This document shows, piece after piece, positions 37,892-51,975 of a DNA stretch of 64,000 bases; positions within the stretch are counted from its first letter, which is position 1; the number at the start of each line of letters is the position of its first letter. Made by a program: the position numbers and the translations under genes. Under the pieces are notes generated by a model that was not told where the DNA came from, did not search any database, and saw nothing but the letters and a program-made list of their open reading frames with translations. Location of the stretch: the NCBI GenBank assembly GCA_013399695.1, contig VXAU01000197.1:5271016-5335015 (forward strand), in the 5' to 3' direction. This DNA comes from Formicarius rufipectus. Lineage: Eukaryota; Chordata; Aves; Passeriformes; Formicariidae.

Positions 37892-40800
37892 AGTTTGAGA
37901 GGTACAAATATAATTGAATTGGGCAAAACGTTCTCTCTGACATTGACTTTTACAACAACTTTACCTCGAGACAATGTCTCACATGTTATTGATTTGAAAA
38001 TTCATTGTGAATGTCTTAAGATCTGCTTTCTGTCTTCCCTGGGGAAGAGAAAGAACAACACACAAAGCAGTGCAGTGTAGGGTACAGGTCAGGAGCAGAA
38101 CACTACACGTGCCTTTTTCTTCCTTTCAAACCCACGTTTGGCTGGATGAGTTTCCAGAGGTTGTTGTTCCTTTTGACTTGTTTCTCTCTGCATCTGTGAC
38201 AGTTATGACAGGGGCACAGGCCACCTCCAGACTAATTTATGTCTGTGCCCATGCCAATGCAGAGTTCCACTCTTCAGAACTCAGAAAACTCTCCTAAGAG
38301 GGGAAAAACAGCAAGTCAGTTTTGGAAAGTATTCTCTTTCTTTTGGTTTTAATTTAATAGTGATGCTCAATTACATTGAAGGCATTATGATTGTATCAAC
38401 AGGAAGACCCCCGTGATTTCTTCTGAGGGATCTTGCACCAGAGGAAACCACATCTATAGAGCAAGTCATCTTTCCCTAGAGACTGAGACTATTCAGATGT
38501 TGGAGATGGGTTTACACTTTGTCTCTCTGAGTGTTTGTTGTCTGTGATGCCTTATTTCCCCTCTATGGTTTTTTTCCAGGCAATGTTAAAAGGCACAGGA
38601 CAGGTCATAAAGCTGCTATGTCCATTGGACAGAGACTGTTTAGGTGGGCATTAGGATATGGCTTGCCTGAATGCTATTCAGTAGTTCCTGAATTTGTGTC
38701 GTTCATTTTCTGAAGTTACATTTCCCTATGCAATGAATCACGTGTGACTTTACTTCGGGATGGACCAGCTCAGAGACACTTCAGCCTACCCAGACTTCCC
38801 TGGGTAGCAGAGATGAGTCTCACATTCCCCTCTCCTCCCTGTTCATATTTGTGGTGTTTCACAGCTATGTTTTGTTGTGTGGGCAGCCAAGGGACAATGG
38901 AATGGGCATGAGCCTTTGTGCACTGCAGAGGTGTGACATTCTAGATAATTTCTCCAATATAGAGCAAAAATTGATCAGCACCTGTGGATACTGGAATTGG
39001 AGGGGACACCTGGGCTCGGAGGAATCCCTTCTGGCTACATGTGTACAAAGGCAATGCCATGCTCTCTCCAGGCCTCCCCGAGCCCACACTGTGTGCTATT
39101 TATACATACATACATCCCAAGTTTATTCACATTCTGGAAAGCTGCCCGAGGAATGTCTGCAATCTGGCATGTAGCACATTACAGCTGCATTGCTGAAAGA
39201 ACCCTCCAGCAGACACATCCCACCCTGCTCCTGCACAAAGGCTCCTCTCTGTAGCTGTGGGCTCAGATGGGCCACAGCCTCCCTGAGGGCAGATGTTTTG
39301 CTTGCCCTGCATCTCCATTCCCCCAAGAAGAGCAGCACATGGGCAGGCTCTGCTGGCTGGTGCACTCTGTGGACCCCACCTTCATCCTTTGAGGTGGAGA
39401 AATGGTCCAGCAGATGGGTAACTCCTCCCAATCCTCCATGGGGATTCTTTCCTCCTTAAGCTCACTTGGGAAATAGGTGACCTGGAGAGCTGGTACCCGA
39501 TACACAAAGCAGAGATGAAGCCAGACCACGTTTCCTGGGTGACTCTGCAAGGAGGAAGTGGTGCAGTGACCTGCCTCAGGTGGCAGTGTCCATAAGAAGT
39601 ACAGAGGAAAACAACAGAACATGGCCTGAGAAGAAAAAGAGTAAATCTGGGCAATACAGCCTCCCTAATTCACACATTTACCCAAAGCTAACCTAAATCC
39701 AAAGGATGGTTTTTTAAGCTGAATAGCTCTTCTCATTAGGGACCAAGGTAATTAATTGCCTCAGCAAGGAATGACATGCACTGTACCACATTGCATGCAG
39801 AAGTTGCTGATGCCCAGAAGCAAAGATAATACTGCATTCCCTCTATCCTCCACCCTGAGAATTCACATCAGTAACAACCCGTTGGATCTCAACACTGTTT
39901 CCAAGAAATGCAGCTAAAACAGCATTTCTTTGGAGGTAACAAAAATACACGGGACTCAAAAGAAAAGCAACTTACCTAGGAAAGTCTGAGAGCTCCAAAC
40001 ATCAGCTTATCTCAGCCTTCTTGGGATTTTTTTTATTTTTATTCTGCATTTTCTAAATGGCATGGATTTAGTCCCTGTAGATGGGCCGTGACGGTGCACA
40101 TCTGGTTTTATGGTTAAGGAAATAGCTGGTTGAATCGATACACTCGGCACAGCTGACTGGAGTAAATAAAAGAGGATTTGAAGGAAGCCTTGTTTCCCCC
40201 TGGATGGATAAGTCCACCCTCAGTGCTGTTGCATTTGCCCTGGAGTCAGTGAAGTGACACAAGGGGGGAAGAACTGTCAGTGTATTTCTTCATGAACTGA
40301 GCTTGCTTGTTCTCTGTCCCTCATAACTTTGATTTTGTAAGAATAGAGCTTGTAAAGAATTGCAACTGTAACTCACCACAGTCAGTAACAGAGGAAGCTG
40401 GGCCAGGAAAGTGGGACTGACCCTTTGGGTAAATGGTTTCCATCACTGGACTCCACGATCACACCTAATGATTCTGTGTGGAGCAATTGTCAAACATGAG
40501 CTGCTTTGTTCTCAAAAGCCCAGGGAAAAGGATGGGGAAATGGTAGGAGAAAGCTGTGTGTCCAGAAGGGGAGCAGTGGGAGGTACTGGGGGCTCCAACC
40601 TGGCAGCAAACCCTGACTCAGTGTAAATGAACTGCAAAACTCCTGTGGAGCCCCAGGGTTTTGGAGGCCACAGGCTCATGTTTCTCTGCTCTAACCTTTC
40701 AGGCACAATACAACTGTAAAAGCATTTGGAAAAGAGAATTTGGAAAAAAAAAATCCCAATCACCTTTTGCAGTGATAGGGCAGCCAGAGAGTGGTGGCAC

Positions 40801-42386
40801 CTGATAAGTCTGTAGGAATGCACGATGGACCTGACCTGTCAGGATGATCTCCTGGGTGGGCAAAAGGCTACAAGCACCAGTTTATGGCTCCCTGTTTGCC
40901 AGGCATGTATGAGATTCCCACAGAGCAAATGGCTAGCTGTAACCATTCCAGCAACTTACCTTTAAGCTGATAATTGGGGGTAAGACACAGACCTTTTAAA
41001 AATACCTCAGTTTTATATGTTGGTTTTGTTCTTCTTGTGCAGACCATACACAGAGCCTTTCAGGCCCCTGTTTTCTTTCAAAGCCTGTATCAATCACAGC
41101 TGTGAAGTTACCATTCAAGGAATGGTTTTTCCCAGGCAATGGGAAAGTTATTTTCTTAGGCACCTCATTGTCACTTCATATTCTGGGGAACTACTTCAGA
41201 GCAGGATCTGTTAGCTTTATGACAAATCCCTTTATTTACATGGAGGGATAGCAGGTTTGGGTTTATCCCACTAAAACATTGCAAGGAACAGGCCTACAAA
41301 CAAAAATGCTGGTGCAAGGTTCATTCCAAGCTATCCCAAGAGCTGTTTACCTCCCAGCTCTCACTCCTACAGCCCAGACCACTTCCCACAGATGCAACTT
41401 GCACCTTGGGGTTTATCTTCTGTCCTTTCTACAGCCAGGTCACCCTTTCACTGTAAAACCTGAACAAAGCCCGGGTGGGTGGTTTACTTCTAACATCTGT
41501 GGGCTCTTGGTGCTCTGTGGCCCTAAAGCAGCACAGGTGGGGCTCATTGACCTGAATTTGCCTCCTCCACAGAGGCCTCTTGGCCAGCCTCTTCTGGGTA
41601 ATTCTAGTGCAAAGCTGGGGGTGCTCTACATACCCAGGGAGGGCAGGGGCTTCCTTGTGTGTATAATTACAAAGAACACAGGAAGAAATACAGATACAGC
41701 TTGGTTTGGATGTGCAATATGTCTGCAGTTTCTGCCATGAAGAGTTTTTTCCCTTCATTTAAAGTCTGTTTCACCTGAAGCCCTTGGCAGCAGCCTGACA
41801 GGGAAAGTGGTACCTGCCTGTCAGAGGACCCAGGGCTCCACCCAAGGGCTCATGTCCTGCAGGTGTGAAGCAAAAGTGTCAGTGGGAGCTGAGCTCCTGC
41901 ATGGAAGGTACTTGGCTGCGTGTTCTTTACTTAAAAACACAGTTTTGAAAGGAGCTATCTTCTCAGGTATTGCTTTTAAGGCCTCCAGTTAATAGCTGGG
42001 GTGTTTCTGCGTGTTTAGAGGGTGATGGAGACTGTCTAGAGGCCCAGCAGAAGAGCTGATGTCTTGCAGTAAGAGTCCCACTGGAACTTGTGCTGTTTTG
42101 TACTAATAGGGATAGGCATGCTTCTCTAAGCTCAGCCAGCCCTAAAGACTGGACTTTAACCAGACCTCATCTCTGGGACTCTGAGAGATTCAATTCATTA
42201 TTAAAGGGCATTAAAAATTCCTGAAACAATAGAGCTAACAAGAAAAGATGAGCCTGAGCAATGGGTTGCCAGTCCTCTGAGGAGTCAGGACTGCGTGGAA
42301 GCGTGCGGGTTGCTGTGTGATGTCTGAGAGAACACAAGACTGAGGTGATGTCATTGAGCAAGTCCTTTTTTTCTTTTTGTCCCTAG

Positions 42387-42463
42387 CAGATACTTGGCTT
42401 TTGGAAGAGATGTGGAGGAAATGTCTGGCAGATCTGCACCACAGAGAGAGCAGCACTTGCTTG
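42387..42463 (+). other. Exon-like cassette, unrecognised
   Basis: The acceptor TTTTTTTCTTTTTGTCCCTAG ends at 42386 and a consensus donor (TTG then GTAAGTGA) begins at 42464. The 77-base segment is open in at least one frame, with a short amphipathic-looking peptide DTWLLEEMWRKCLADLHHRE. I recognise no protein. The splice signals are good on both sides, but cassettes of this quality arise by chance in tens of kilobases. Confidence 0.18.
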
Positions 42464-42839
42464 GTAAGTGACCTTGGCAAAGGAGGAGTGCTGGTTGTCC
42501 TCGCTGTGGTTGGTTTGGGGAGGCCAGCCTCTGTTTGTGTCCTGTGCCCTGCTTGCCACTAAAGCTTGGTCTCTGCATCTCTGCTCAGAGCATTTGGCCC
42601 AGCACTAAGAGAATGTGTCTGCTGTTAATGGAAATTGTGTTTCTGAGTGGAAAGTACATGGAAGGAGTTTTCCAAACTCTGCTGGTATTTCAGTGCGTGA
42701 TCTGGACCAAAACAGGCTGCCTCTCCACACCTCGATTGATTACTCTGGAATAAGGTGGACTCTTAATGCCTGTCCACAGGGGTGTTAAAAAATGTGAAAA
42801 GTATTTGTAAATTAAAATGCCTGAATGAAAGGCTCTGGT

Positions 42840-43030
42840 ATGTGTAATCATAGAGTATCACATTAAGTAGGAAGGCAAATGTCAGGGGAGTTCCTGGCAT
42901 TCCATGGAGCCTAGCTTGTCTCACTTAAATAGATTTAATAAGCTCTGCTAGAATTGAACACAGGTTGCATTTAAGCATATTTATTTGAATTTGCATAAAT
43001 ATACATCAAAGAGAAAATTATGCAGGCTTT
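42840..43030. other. AT-rich block with a perfect POU octamer
   Basis: ATTTGCAT at 42989-42996 is the exact reverse of the POU octamer ATGCAAAT. It lies in AT-rich, repeat-free sequence with further AT cores (TTTAAGCATATTTATTTG, GCATAAATATACATC). The block looks like a conserved non-coding element. Conservation cannot be tested here. Confidence 0.3.
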
Positions 43031-43654
43031 TGGTTACTTCAGTCTAGTTTTTGATAGTTAATACTTCATCCCTTCCAACATACCATGAAATTCCCTTCGT
43101 GGTCTCAGAAGAGCATAAGGAATTGAGTGAAAGAAGCTGAGCCTGTTACTGTGTGTGACTGTCTGGGTGTGCAAGGTACAGCTCTGTCTGTGTTTCATTG
43201 GTTTTTCAGTGTTCTTGTTGTGTCCAACTCTCCACACCCTTAGAAAGACAAATGACAAGGCCCAACAGAGCAGTGATACATGACTTGCCTCTCCCTTCAG
43301 GACTAAGCAGGGACCTGATGAAGGGAGAGGAAACTGCTGCTCAGGGAACAGTGATCAGTGCAGGGCTAACCAGCCCTCCTGCCCCTTGGAGCTACATTTT
43401 GTGTTCTTGGTGTGAGAGCAGAAGACGTGCTATCTACTCAAGGAGCTGAGACTTATTAATGAGCAGGAGCTGTTGGGGGCTGCCTGGTGTTCCAGGGAAG
43501 CTGGGTGCCAAAGTGGCCCTGGAGCACAGGGATCTGTATGAACATCATCCCCAACAGCAGGAGGTTCAGCCCAGCAGCCCTGTCCTGCTTAGTGCATGCT
43601 GGCATTTCCTTTGGAAAAGGATTCATGGGTCTCTTTCTCTCACTGGGAAAATGC

Positions 43655-43740
43655 CCAGAGGCAAATAATCTTCTGAGCCTCAGTTTCCCAGCTAATAAAA
43701 TGGGGCTGCTCATCCTGCTCCCCTCTACTTGCACACAGCT
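43655..43740 (-). repeat. MIR SINE fragment
   Basis: CTGAGCCTCAGTTTCCCAGC then TAATAAAATGGGGCTGCTCA is the reverse complement of the MIR core ('ctgtgcctcagtttccccatctgtaaaatggggataat') with few changes. The rest of the element to either side has decayed. Confidence 0.65.
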
Positions 43741-44437
43741 TTATCCCACTGACAGCAAACGTTGTGCTCCAAGAACCAACCCCTAACACAGCCAGCTGGT
43801 ACCTCTTGGGTGACTTGGTCTCATCCAGAAAGCCAAGAAGAGCCCTTGGCAATTGCAGTCAGAACTTAAAGGCCAGTCTGTGGTCAGAAACAAGAGTGTG
43901 TTTTGTTCATACCCAGCCAGCTCTGCCAGCTGTTTCTACACTTCAGCAAGTGTGTCCTATTCAGAGAAAATGGTCCATGGGAACTGAAGCAGATCCAGCC
44001 ATTCCAGCTAATAGCAAAGAGTTACACCCACGGAGAAGTTGAAAAGATGTTGGATGTCTCCAGTGCAGTATTTACCAAATTGCCAGATGTTTGGGATCCC
44101 TTAAGTCATCTAACAGGCTTTTTCAAGGCGATGTTGCTCTTGAGTATCATGGCTCTCCTGAAAAAGCATTAAAGTGAACTAATTTTAGCCTTGAATTATG
44201 AGTTTTTTCTCTAACAGAAGGTGTCCCTGAGGATGTGAGGGTAGATTTTTATTTCCAAAACGTTGCCCTTGTATATTTTTAACGGATCATCTGGATGAAG
44301 TTCTAGTGGCTGGTTCAGACTGTCTGAATAATAGCAACAGCTGTTCACCTTTGTAGATGGGGAGATTCTTGGAGATACAAAACACATTTATGAACTTGTT
44401 ATTCCACACCAAGGGTCAGGTTTTCTTGCCTCGTTTT

Positions 44438-44520
44438 TGCACAGGTGTAAATCCAGATAGGCTCCTGTGAAATCAATGAAATCATTCCATGAAAGGCATG
44501 AAAATCAGAGCTGCAGGAAA
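44438..44520. repeat. Old amniote palindromic-type repeat fragment
   Basis: GCACAGGTGTAAATCCAGAT followed by AGGCTCCTGTGAAATCAATG resembles the widespread reptile and bird repeat containing 'cactggtgtaaatcaggagtaactccattgaagtcaatggagttac'. I remember this motif from turtle, crocodile and bird sequence but cannot give a family name with confidence. A weak MIR-like string ('ctttgtagatggggagattc') precedes it at about 44350. Confidence 0.4.
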
Positions 44521-44900
44521 TGGCAGAGCAGTTCTTTTTTTTTCTTCAGTAGACTGCATTTTAGAACCCACAGCAATTGGAGGTGATTAAGGTTGAGAAA
44601 TGTACCTGAGGAATCATAGGGTTTTCCTGCTGAGTGATGGGGGGAAATGCTGACTCTTGCATGGTGCCTGGGGAGCCATTTCTTCCTATGGCTATAAAAT
44701 ATGGCAATCAGCCCAAAATTAGGAAGTATAAAAGTGAAAGAATTATGAGAGGGGAGATATCTTGGGTGTCCTATTGTAGCTCCTTAATATTTTAATCCCT
44801 ATATTTCAAAAGGTAGGATCCCTACTGGTGAAACTTCCTGCAAAAATTCCTTTCATTTTCAGTGTTGAAGTCTGGGAAAATAATTGACCACTCTGGGTTT

Positions 44901-44916
44901 AAAAAAAAAAAAAAAA
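44901..44916. repeat. A-run (16 bases)
   Basis: Sixteen A bases, the longest pure homopolymer in the window. No retroposon body is visible beside it. Confidence 0.7.
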
Positions 44917-46091
44917 TACAAAATCAGACAGTTGTATTGATATATTTCTTCATCTTCAGATCTTTTTATTATTTTATATGTATTTTGAAAAAAATAGGTA
45001 CAAAATTCCCCATGACATTTACTTGTTTTGGTTGAGCAGATGCTCTTGGGTTCTGTTTTAAAATTTGACTTTTCTACAAAAAGAAAAGAAGATAAGTTCC
45101 TCCAGGTCCTGCAGGAGCTGCAGCTCAAACTTATCTTTAGGGACTTCCTTATGCTTTAAAGCAAAATGTTGCTAGAGCATTAGTATCCAAATGAACAATC
45201 AAGGCCTTGTAACTTCATTGTTACCAAATCTGCTGTATTTCACACATTTACACTCTCTTCCAGCTACTCCATCTCTCTCTGTGTTGTCCATCAAATATTC
45301 TTAGAGGAGAGCTGTTGATGCCAGCTCTGATACCAAATGCCATGATGATCAAGTGCCCTCCAAACTCCCCTAAATAGCATAAATAATATTATTAATTCAG
45401 GATGCAACTGTCTGGCTTGCTACACTGAGCTTAATATTTAATACAGTGTAATGGACCTGATTTCCAGCTACTGGATGCCTTCCCTTCTCTCTTCAATCAT
45501 CAGTATTTGCTTAAAATACTGTTCCACCTGAAGGGCAGAGGGAAAATTCCCCAGCAAAATTGAAGCAGAAATTAGACATGAACAACTGTTTGGGGTTCCT
45601 GGGGGAGGCTCACAGGCTCCAGACCATGTCAGGAGTATAGCTATGGGCCATGTTGATGTCGTGTCATAACTGTGGTAACTCAGCTTTGCTCCTGAGTGCC
45701 CATCAAATGTTTTTTCCCATTAGGATTAGGGTGGCCATGTGGTCCTGGGGCAGAAACGAGAGCACGAGGTGCCTGAGCTCCACTGCTATTACTGCAGGTC
45801 CCAAAGGGTCTGCAAGAGGTAATGCTGTTCCTTTGGAAGGATATTTGTCTGGCAGAGTTGTAATGTGCAATCAAAAAACTGAGTTAAATCAAAGACCTGG
45901 GATTCTTCCCAAAATAAAATCAATGGCAAGAATTCACCCTGGTAACTTTTAAACAGCCTGGATGCAAAGCAAATTGTTTGGAGCTGGATCCTGCCTGCCA
46001 AAATCCGCAGCTTTATTCATCTGAAATATTCCTGCACCAAAAAGAAGCAATTCCTTTGGAAAGAAATGAAGACTATTGTCTGCTTTGTCTG

Positions 46092-46185
46092 GTTCAGATC
46101 TCAAGCTCCTGAGGGCAGGGGCTGCCTTGCACCACCTGACACTGGGGCCTTAATGCTGGCCCAGCCCTTCCAGTGCAGGGATAAT
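46092..46185 (+). repeat. L2/MIR-type 3' tail fragment
   Basis: GATCTCAAGCTCCTGAGGGC followed by AGGGGCTGCCTTGCACCACC and 'cactggggccttaatgctgg' has the order of the L2-type tail ('gtgagctccttgagggcagggactgtct…cacctagcacaatggggtcctggtc') shared by old LINE2 and MIR families. It is diverged and the limits are approximate. Confidence 0.45.
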
Positions 46186-49100
46186 GAAGTGAGCTCCCTG
46201 CAGGAATTTGCTCTTGTTCTGTAGGCCTGGGCAATAGGCAGTCATGTTGTTTAAGATCTCCGGGGTTTGGCTCCCAGAATATCTGATGGTGGAGTTTTAT
46301 AGCCGATTTTACTGCTGGTGAGCTGCTGGTAGCAGAGAACTAATCTGAATGTGTGTATATGTGGAAAAAACAATTTACATCACTTTATGCTTGAACTTCT
46401 CATCCAACCCAGGGATAGAAACGGGATGATTTGTAGGATCTCCCTGGTCAATCGCAAGCATTTTACTGGAAAGGTTCAAAATTCCATCTAAAATCAGAGT
46501 GAAGGGTTTCTTTAAAATGGCAGGGGATTATTTTCAGAGTTGACCTGGATTTGCACAGAACTGGTAAAGCAAAGACAAAAAAACAGCTGGAAGTGTAACT
46601 GGGAAGAGAACAGAGAAAGCTTCTCAAGGGGATTTTTTTCTTGAAAAAAGAGAGGAATGTGATATTGTTGCTTCAAATATCTAATGAACAAAGGAGGAAA
46701 GCATGAACCTGAGAGCTGGCAAGACAGCCAGTCAAGTGTCTGCTGGCATTAATATGATCCAAACCACTGGGCCTATTACAAAAAGGGTTTTGCCACTGGT
46801 TGTCCTGGGGCCAGGCTATGATGTGAGAATTCTTGTGTGTCAAAACATGACTGAACTGATTTTCTCTGCTGGACACCCCTGTCTTTGCTCTCAATGCAAA
46901 TTTGTTCCTAACAGGATTCTACTGGAGCTTTTCTCTTTGATAAGGGTATTTTAAATGTCTTAGGTAAGGTTCTTTATGCAGAGAAAGGAAATTTGAGATG
47001 TGTAGTTCTTCCATATTGCCTTATATTTGTTGCAGAAGATACTAGAGCTGCTCATTTGGAACCAGGAGTCTGAGCAAACCTGAACTCCCAGAAAAATCTG
47101 TGACTTCAGTAGGATTGTTTGTGGAGGATCCACGATGAGAACATTCAGGCTACTTCAGATTAGCCTTCGGTTGTAGCTCAGATACACAGAGAAGTTGCAA
47201 GGAAAATGTAAGTGCCACTTCCTTGAAAGGCGTTTTTCCTTTCTGCTTCAGGATTTCTAAACATGCAACATCTTGCCCTGGGCTTGCAAAGGATCAGGTT
47301 ACACAAATGTTTGCACTGGAGGTGTTAGGAGATTGTGGTGGCTTTTTTTTTTTATTTACTGTCATAACAAAGTGCATGTTCACAGCCACATTCTCTCTAG
47401 AAAGTTTCCAGTTGTGCCAGAGACTCTGCTTTCTGCTGCTGTGTCATAATGTACCTTACAGTGTCATTCCCTCAGAATCAGCTTTTTATTGCTGATCTCT
47501 AAAACTCCAGGAAAACCCACTCTGCTGCCAGTGCTGAGGGGTCCTGAATTCCATCAGGATTTCAATCCAGGGCATACCTGCAAAGCATGAGCATGATGCA
47601 TTCCTTGTGTGTGGCTTGTTCTTTGTATCAGCAGTATTGAACTATGGAAAAAATAGCATGAATCTTTCCCACCAGCTTTCCCCTACTCTTCTCATGTGCC
47701 CCCTCCACTGCTGTCTGCGTTTATGGCCCCAAAATGCAGCCAAGGGCCAGAATTGTTCCAGAAGTACAATGTGTTTGTGCATTGCTTTGGATGCGAGATG
47801 GGAGAGTGGAGCCACTATTTTCCCAAGTGCTGAGAGCTTTCCAGCAAGCCCTGTCTGGTTGCTGTGGCGAGGTCAAAGCACTGGCAAAGACAACCTCGAA
47901 GATGTCTTGCACCATTTCTCCACGTCTGTGGTTGCTTGGTTGTCTTCAAAGTGTCAGCACTTCCTGCAGAATGGAAACAACAAGGTTTTGTCTAGGAAAC
48001 ATCCAAATGCCTTTTCATTTTGGCCTTTGTGAAACCTTTTGAAATCTTCCAGATGAAAACCAGAAAACTCCCCTGGCTTGAATATGAGTATTTGCTGGTA
48101 CTTCATAACTGCTGAGGGCTGAATAGTACAAGTAAGTCCTGGGATCTGTGCTAGGAGAGTGAAGTAGTAGATGAAGATGCAGCATTAAGCTTCCCTTGCT
48201 CTCCAAAATAAGTTTGATGGCAAATTTGTCTTCCCAGCCACAAATGAGAAAATGCACCGCTTCGTGTTTCCTGTACTTTATAGTAAGTTTACTGTAGTCG
48301 GTCCCATTAATTCATCTTGGCCCTGGCTTTTTAGAATGTTCCCTGCTATATATTCTTCTCAGAGAAAAAGCCACCTGTTTTTCCAATCTGCTGTTATACC
48401 TACGTTTAAGAGAGGGGAATGTTGGATGAAGTCCTGCTCCTCTTCTGAATTGCCTCCCTGTATCAGGATGACAGTTTTGCCATGTCCCAGTCAGTCTTTC
48501 ATAGGTGCAGAAACTACAAGAAAGTCCCTGGAGTGGCAATTTGGTGAGAGCTCTTGTCCCCTTAGGGGGCTGTGTTATAGGACTTTTCTACACTGGTTTT
48601 GTCAGCAGTCTGTAATATCCACTGAAAGCTGAGCAAGGGAAAATCCAAGGTCAGCTGGGATGAAGGAGCTTTTTGTACCTGCAAGGCTAAATGGGAGAGC
48701 AGCACTGGATGAGCTGGAACTGAGGTTGTGCTTTAAAGACTTTCCAACATAATAAAAACTTTCAGGTCTGGGTGGAGGGCAGGGCACTGCACCACTAGGT
48801 TTGCACCTAGGATGTTCTGACTTGGCCCCTTTGAAAGGCAGCAGTGGCAAGTTACTTTGAGTGTCTCTTGGAGCATCTCTAAGACATGTGGGGCTCTTTA
48901 AGTCCACGCAAGCAGCTTTTTTGAAGTTTGCTGCTTGTCAGCTGTTCATGTGACAAGGTAATTGCATTGGTCTGTGCCACTACTGGATCCTTAGGCCATT
49001 TTATGAGCCACAGGAATTAAAAACTCTGTGCCACACAGGTCACTGGAGTCCAGTTGGTTGTGTCAGCAACCTATCTCAAATAACAGCTAGAGCAGATGAC

Positions 49101-51911
49101 ATTCCAGTGGAAACTTCTTTGGAAGGAAATACTTCAGATTCCAGATGTTCAGAATTTTTCTACATGTTTGTAGGGTTAAAATGTTCCTTTAGGACTTGGT
49201 CAGCATAATTATCAGTACTGGATTTTTGCTTTTAAACTGCATTTGAATTGTGAATGCTGTGTGATTTGTGTGATAATTGGTTGTTCTCTGCACCAGAGCC
49301 CAGAAGTCCTTGGTAGTGACAGGAGAAACTGAACTTGGAAGGAGTCAACCTCCCAGTTCACCGGTAGCACTTTAAGTGATTTGTGTACTCTATTAACCAA
49401 GTGACAGAGCCAGTATTTCTCTTCCCCCATCCTCCATTTCAATCACAGTGAAAAACTTGACTATTTTGTCCCTGAGCTGGCTGGGGAAAAGGGTTTGTGT
49501 GTCTACTTGCTTAACTGGGAAAAGGGATTTTATGTGGCTCCCTGCACTTGCTGCCCTTATTACACGAATTATTCCTCCTCAGATTTGAAAGCATCCCCTG
49601 AGTAGTGAGCCATAAGGCACAGAAGACCTCCTGGGAGAGTCAGATGCAGACAGCCTTATCCAGAACATCAGCTGTGTCTTTCTTCTCTTTCCACAGACAA
49701 AGCAAAGGCCCAAGGGGGCATCCTGCCTCTCTGCAAGGAAGGAGCTTTGCCTTCTAAGATCAGTTACCCAAAGACGTATCTGGTTTTCAATCTATTTGGT
49801 TGAGAACGTCGTATTTCTTTCTGCAGACTCTGCCCATTTCTGCCTTAAAACCATCACTGTTACTCCATTGCATGGCCTAAAACTTTACTGTCCATTTCAG
49901 GAGTTACTTCTCTGTCTCCTTTGCCTGTTTAAAGTACCAACACCCAACTTCTACATGTGGTTACTTTGGGAGGTGCTGTGCCTCTGACCTGGTGGTCTTT
50001 GAAGCAGTGCCTAGTGCAGTCTGAGGGGCTGGAGAAATTTGAGCAGCATCAGCACTCAAAAGTCCTTTCTCTTGGTTTAGCACATCTGCCAGACATGGCT
50101 TCTCTCTGCATACAGACAGACATGGAGAATCAGCACAAACATGTCATTAAATCCCATTCCTTGCACAGCATTTCCAAGGTGTCCTTAATGCCATAGGAAG
50201 TTGGCCCTGCCTGTGTCCAGAAGGGAATGGTTCAGGCTTGATCACACATTCAGCCCCTGGATTTGCTCACTCGCACTGGCTTCTGCACACACGGATGGGC
50301 TTGTTGAGCTGCCCAGTCCCCACTGCTCCAGTGCCCTTCTCTTGGTCTGGGTGGACAGGAGGATCAGGAGAGACTGATGCCTTTCAGGGGAAGAGCTGGA
50401 GTGCAAAATGAGCAGCCCACAAGCTCGACTGGCAGTACTGCATTCAGGAACACTTCTCTCTCCACAGGAACTGGTCTGCTCTCTTTATCCACCCTCTGAC
50501 ATGATCCTATATCCAGGCACTTAAGAAGAAGAAAAAAGCAGCAAAACTGAAAGCTGCTATTTTTAAACTCTGCCCTTGGCTCTTTGTAGCACTCTGCTTT
50601 CCTCCCTGTGATTCAGTGTTCTTTTGAAAACTAGGCACCAGGGCCCTGTGGTTTCCTGGTACTTGGAACATAAAATCTCCTAATTCTTCTCTCACAGCAA
50701 GCTTCAGAGGCCTGGGAGTGATTGATATTTTCTATCGCTTCATTAATAGTCACGGCACGGTAGTTTCCTAATCTGTTCTTGCACTGCTTTTTATTTTGAA
50801 TAATTTGTCTTTTGAATTTCCTCAGCCCTCCATGTCACACAAAGCAATTGCTGTTTGCTCCCCTCCTGCCTTTTAACTGCTGAGTTCAGAGCTTCAGGAG
50901 CTGGTGAAGCAGAGCTGGGAAGGTGGGGGTCCTGCCTCAAGGAGCTTCCTCATGTTTGTTGTAACAAGTTTGGCAAATACCCCAAGGCTGGAGCCTTCTT
51001 GGGAAAGGAGGACCTCAGCTGATTTCCTAAGAGTTTCTGCTCACTTCCATCACCATGCACAGTGAGAGAGCTTGTGCCACAACCCATTTTTCCAGCTTCT
51101 TGGCCAACCTTGGCTTTCCTCTTCTCCAAGTCAGACCTGCTTTGGAGTCCTCTGTGACAAAGACAACCCACCCCTCCCACAGAGGGCAACGGGATTAAGG
51201 GACTTGGCAGCCAGTGTGGACAATCTCTAGTGTCTGAACTGTTTCTCCATGCTCCTTACACACCTCCACCTTCTGGAATCTAGTCCAAGCAATTACAGGT
51301 TTAAAACCTGGGTATTAGACCTATTTCTGGGGTCAGTGAGGTGCTCAGGGCAAAGGAACAAAGTAAATCCCTGGCAGAGAAACAGACTCAGAGAAAACCA
51401 GGGGTGTCTCCGGCTGGCCAGGCCCTTCCCCACCACATCTTCAGGGATAAAGCTATACTAGATAAAGGCAGGAGATGCAGTATATGACCCATTTGCCAAG
51501 AGGTTTGGGCATCAGCACAGGAGATGGGGAAGCAGGATCAAGGGCCAGCTGTTGTGAGCCAGGCCCTCCCTACCACAGTGTTCAACCTACATCTCCTCGT
51601 GGACTTGTAAGCACCTGGAACTTTTACCTGTAACTGGGCTGGCTTTCCCAGGGTAAACAACTCACTCTGCAGCTGAGACTCTCTGGCATGTCTGCAATAA
51701 TCCTGAACTCTCTGTAAATTGCTTTTTCATTCAACCCATCCTGGAAAAAGGCAGACAGGCTGTAGTCTAAACACCCCAAGAGTCTGTATTTGCTTTGTTC
51801 CTTACGTGTTCCAGCACACTCTGGTCCTCTGTGATTTAAAACAATGTGTCTTTGTTCTTATCTTCTGGGCTTGGCAAGGCAGTTTTTACCTCTGAGTTTT
51901 TGTCTCAACAG

Positions 51912-51975
51912 GAGAAATTGCTGTCTATCAGATCCTTTGTGGGTTTCCGACCAAAACCATCAAGTGCAACATATG
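51912..51975 (+). other. Exon-like cassette, unrecognised
   Basis: The acceptor TTTTTGTCTCAACAG ends at 51911 and the donor GTAAGTC begins at 51976 after ATATG. All three frames across the 64 bases are open, so coding capacity is uninformative. No protein is recognised. Upstream sequence from 51844 is also open on the same strand. Confidence 0.15.
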
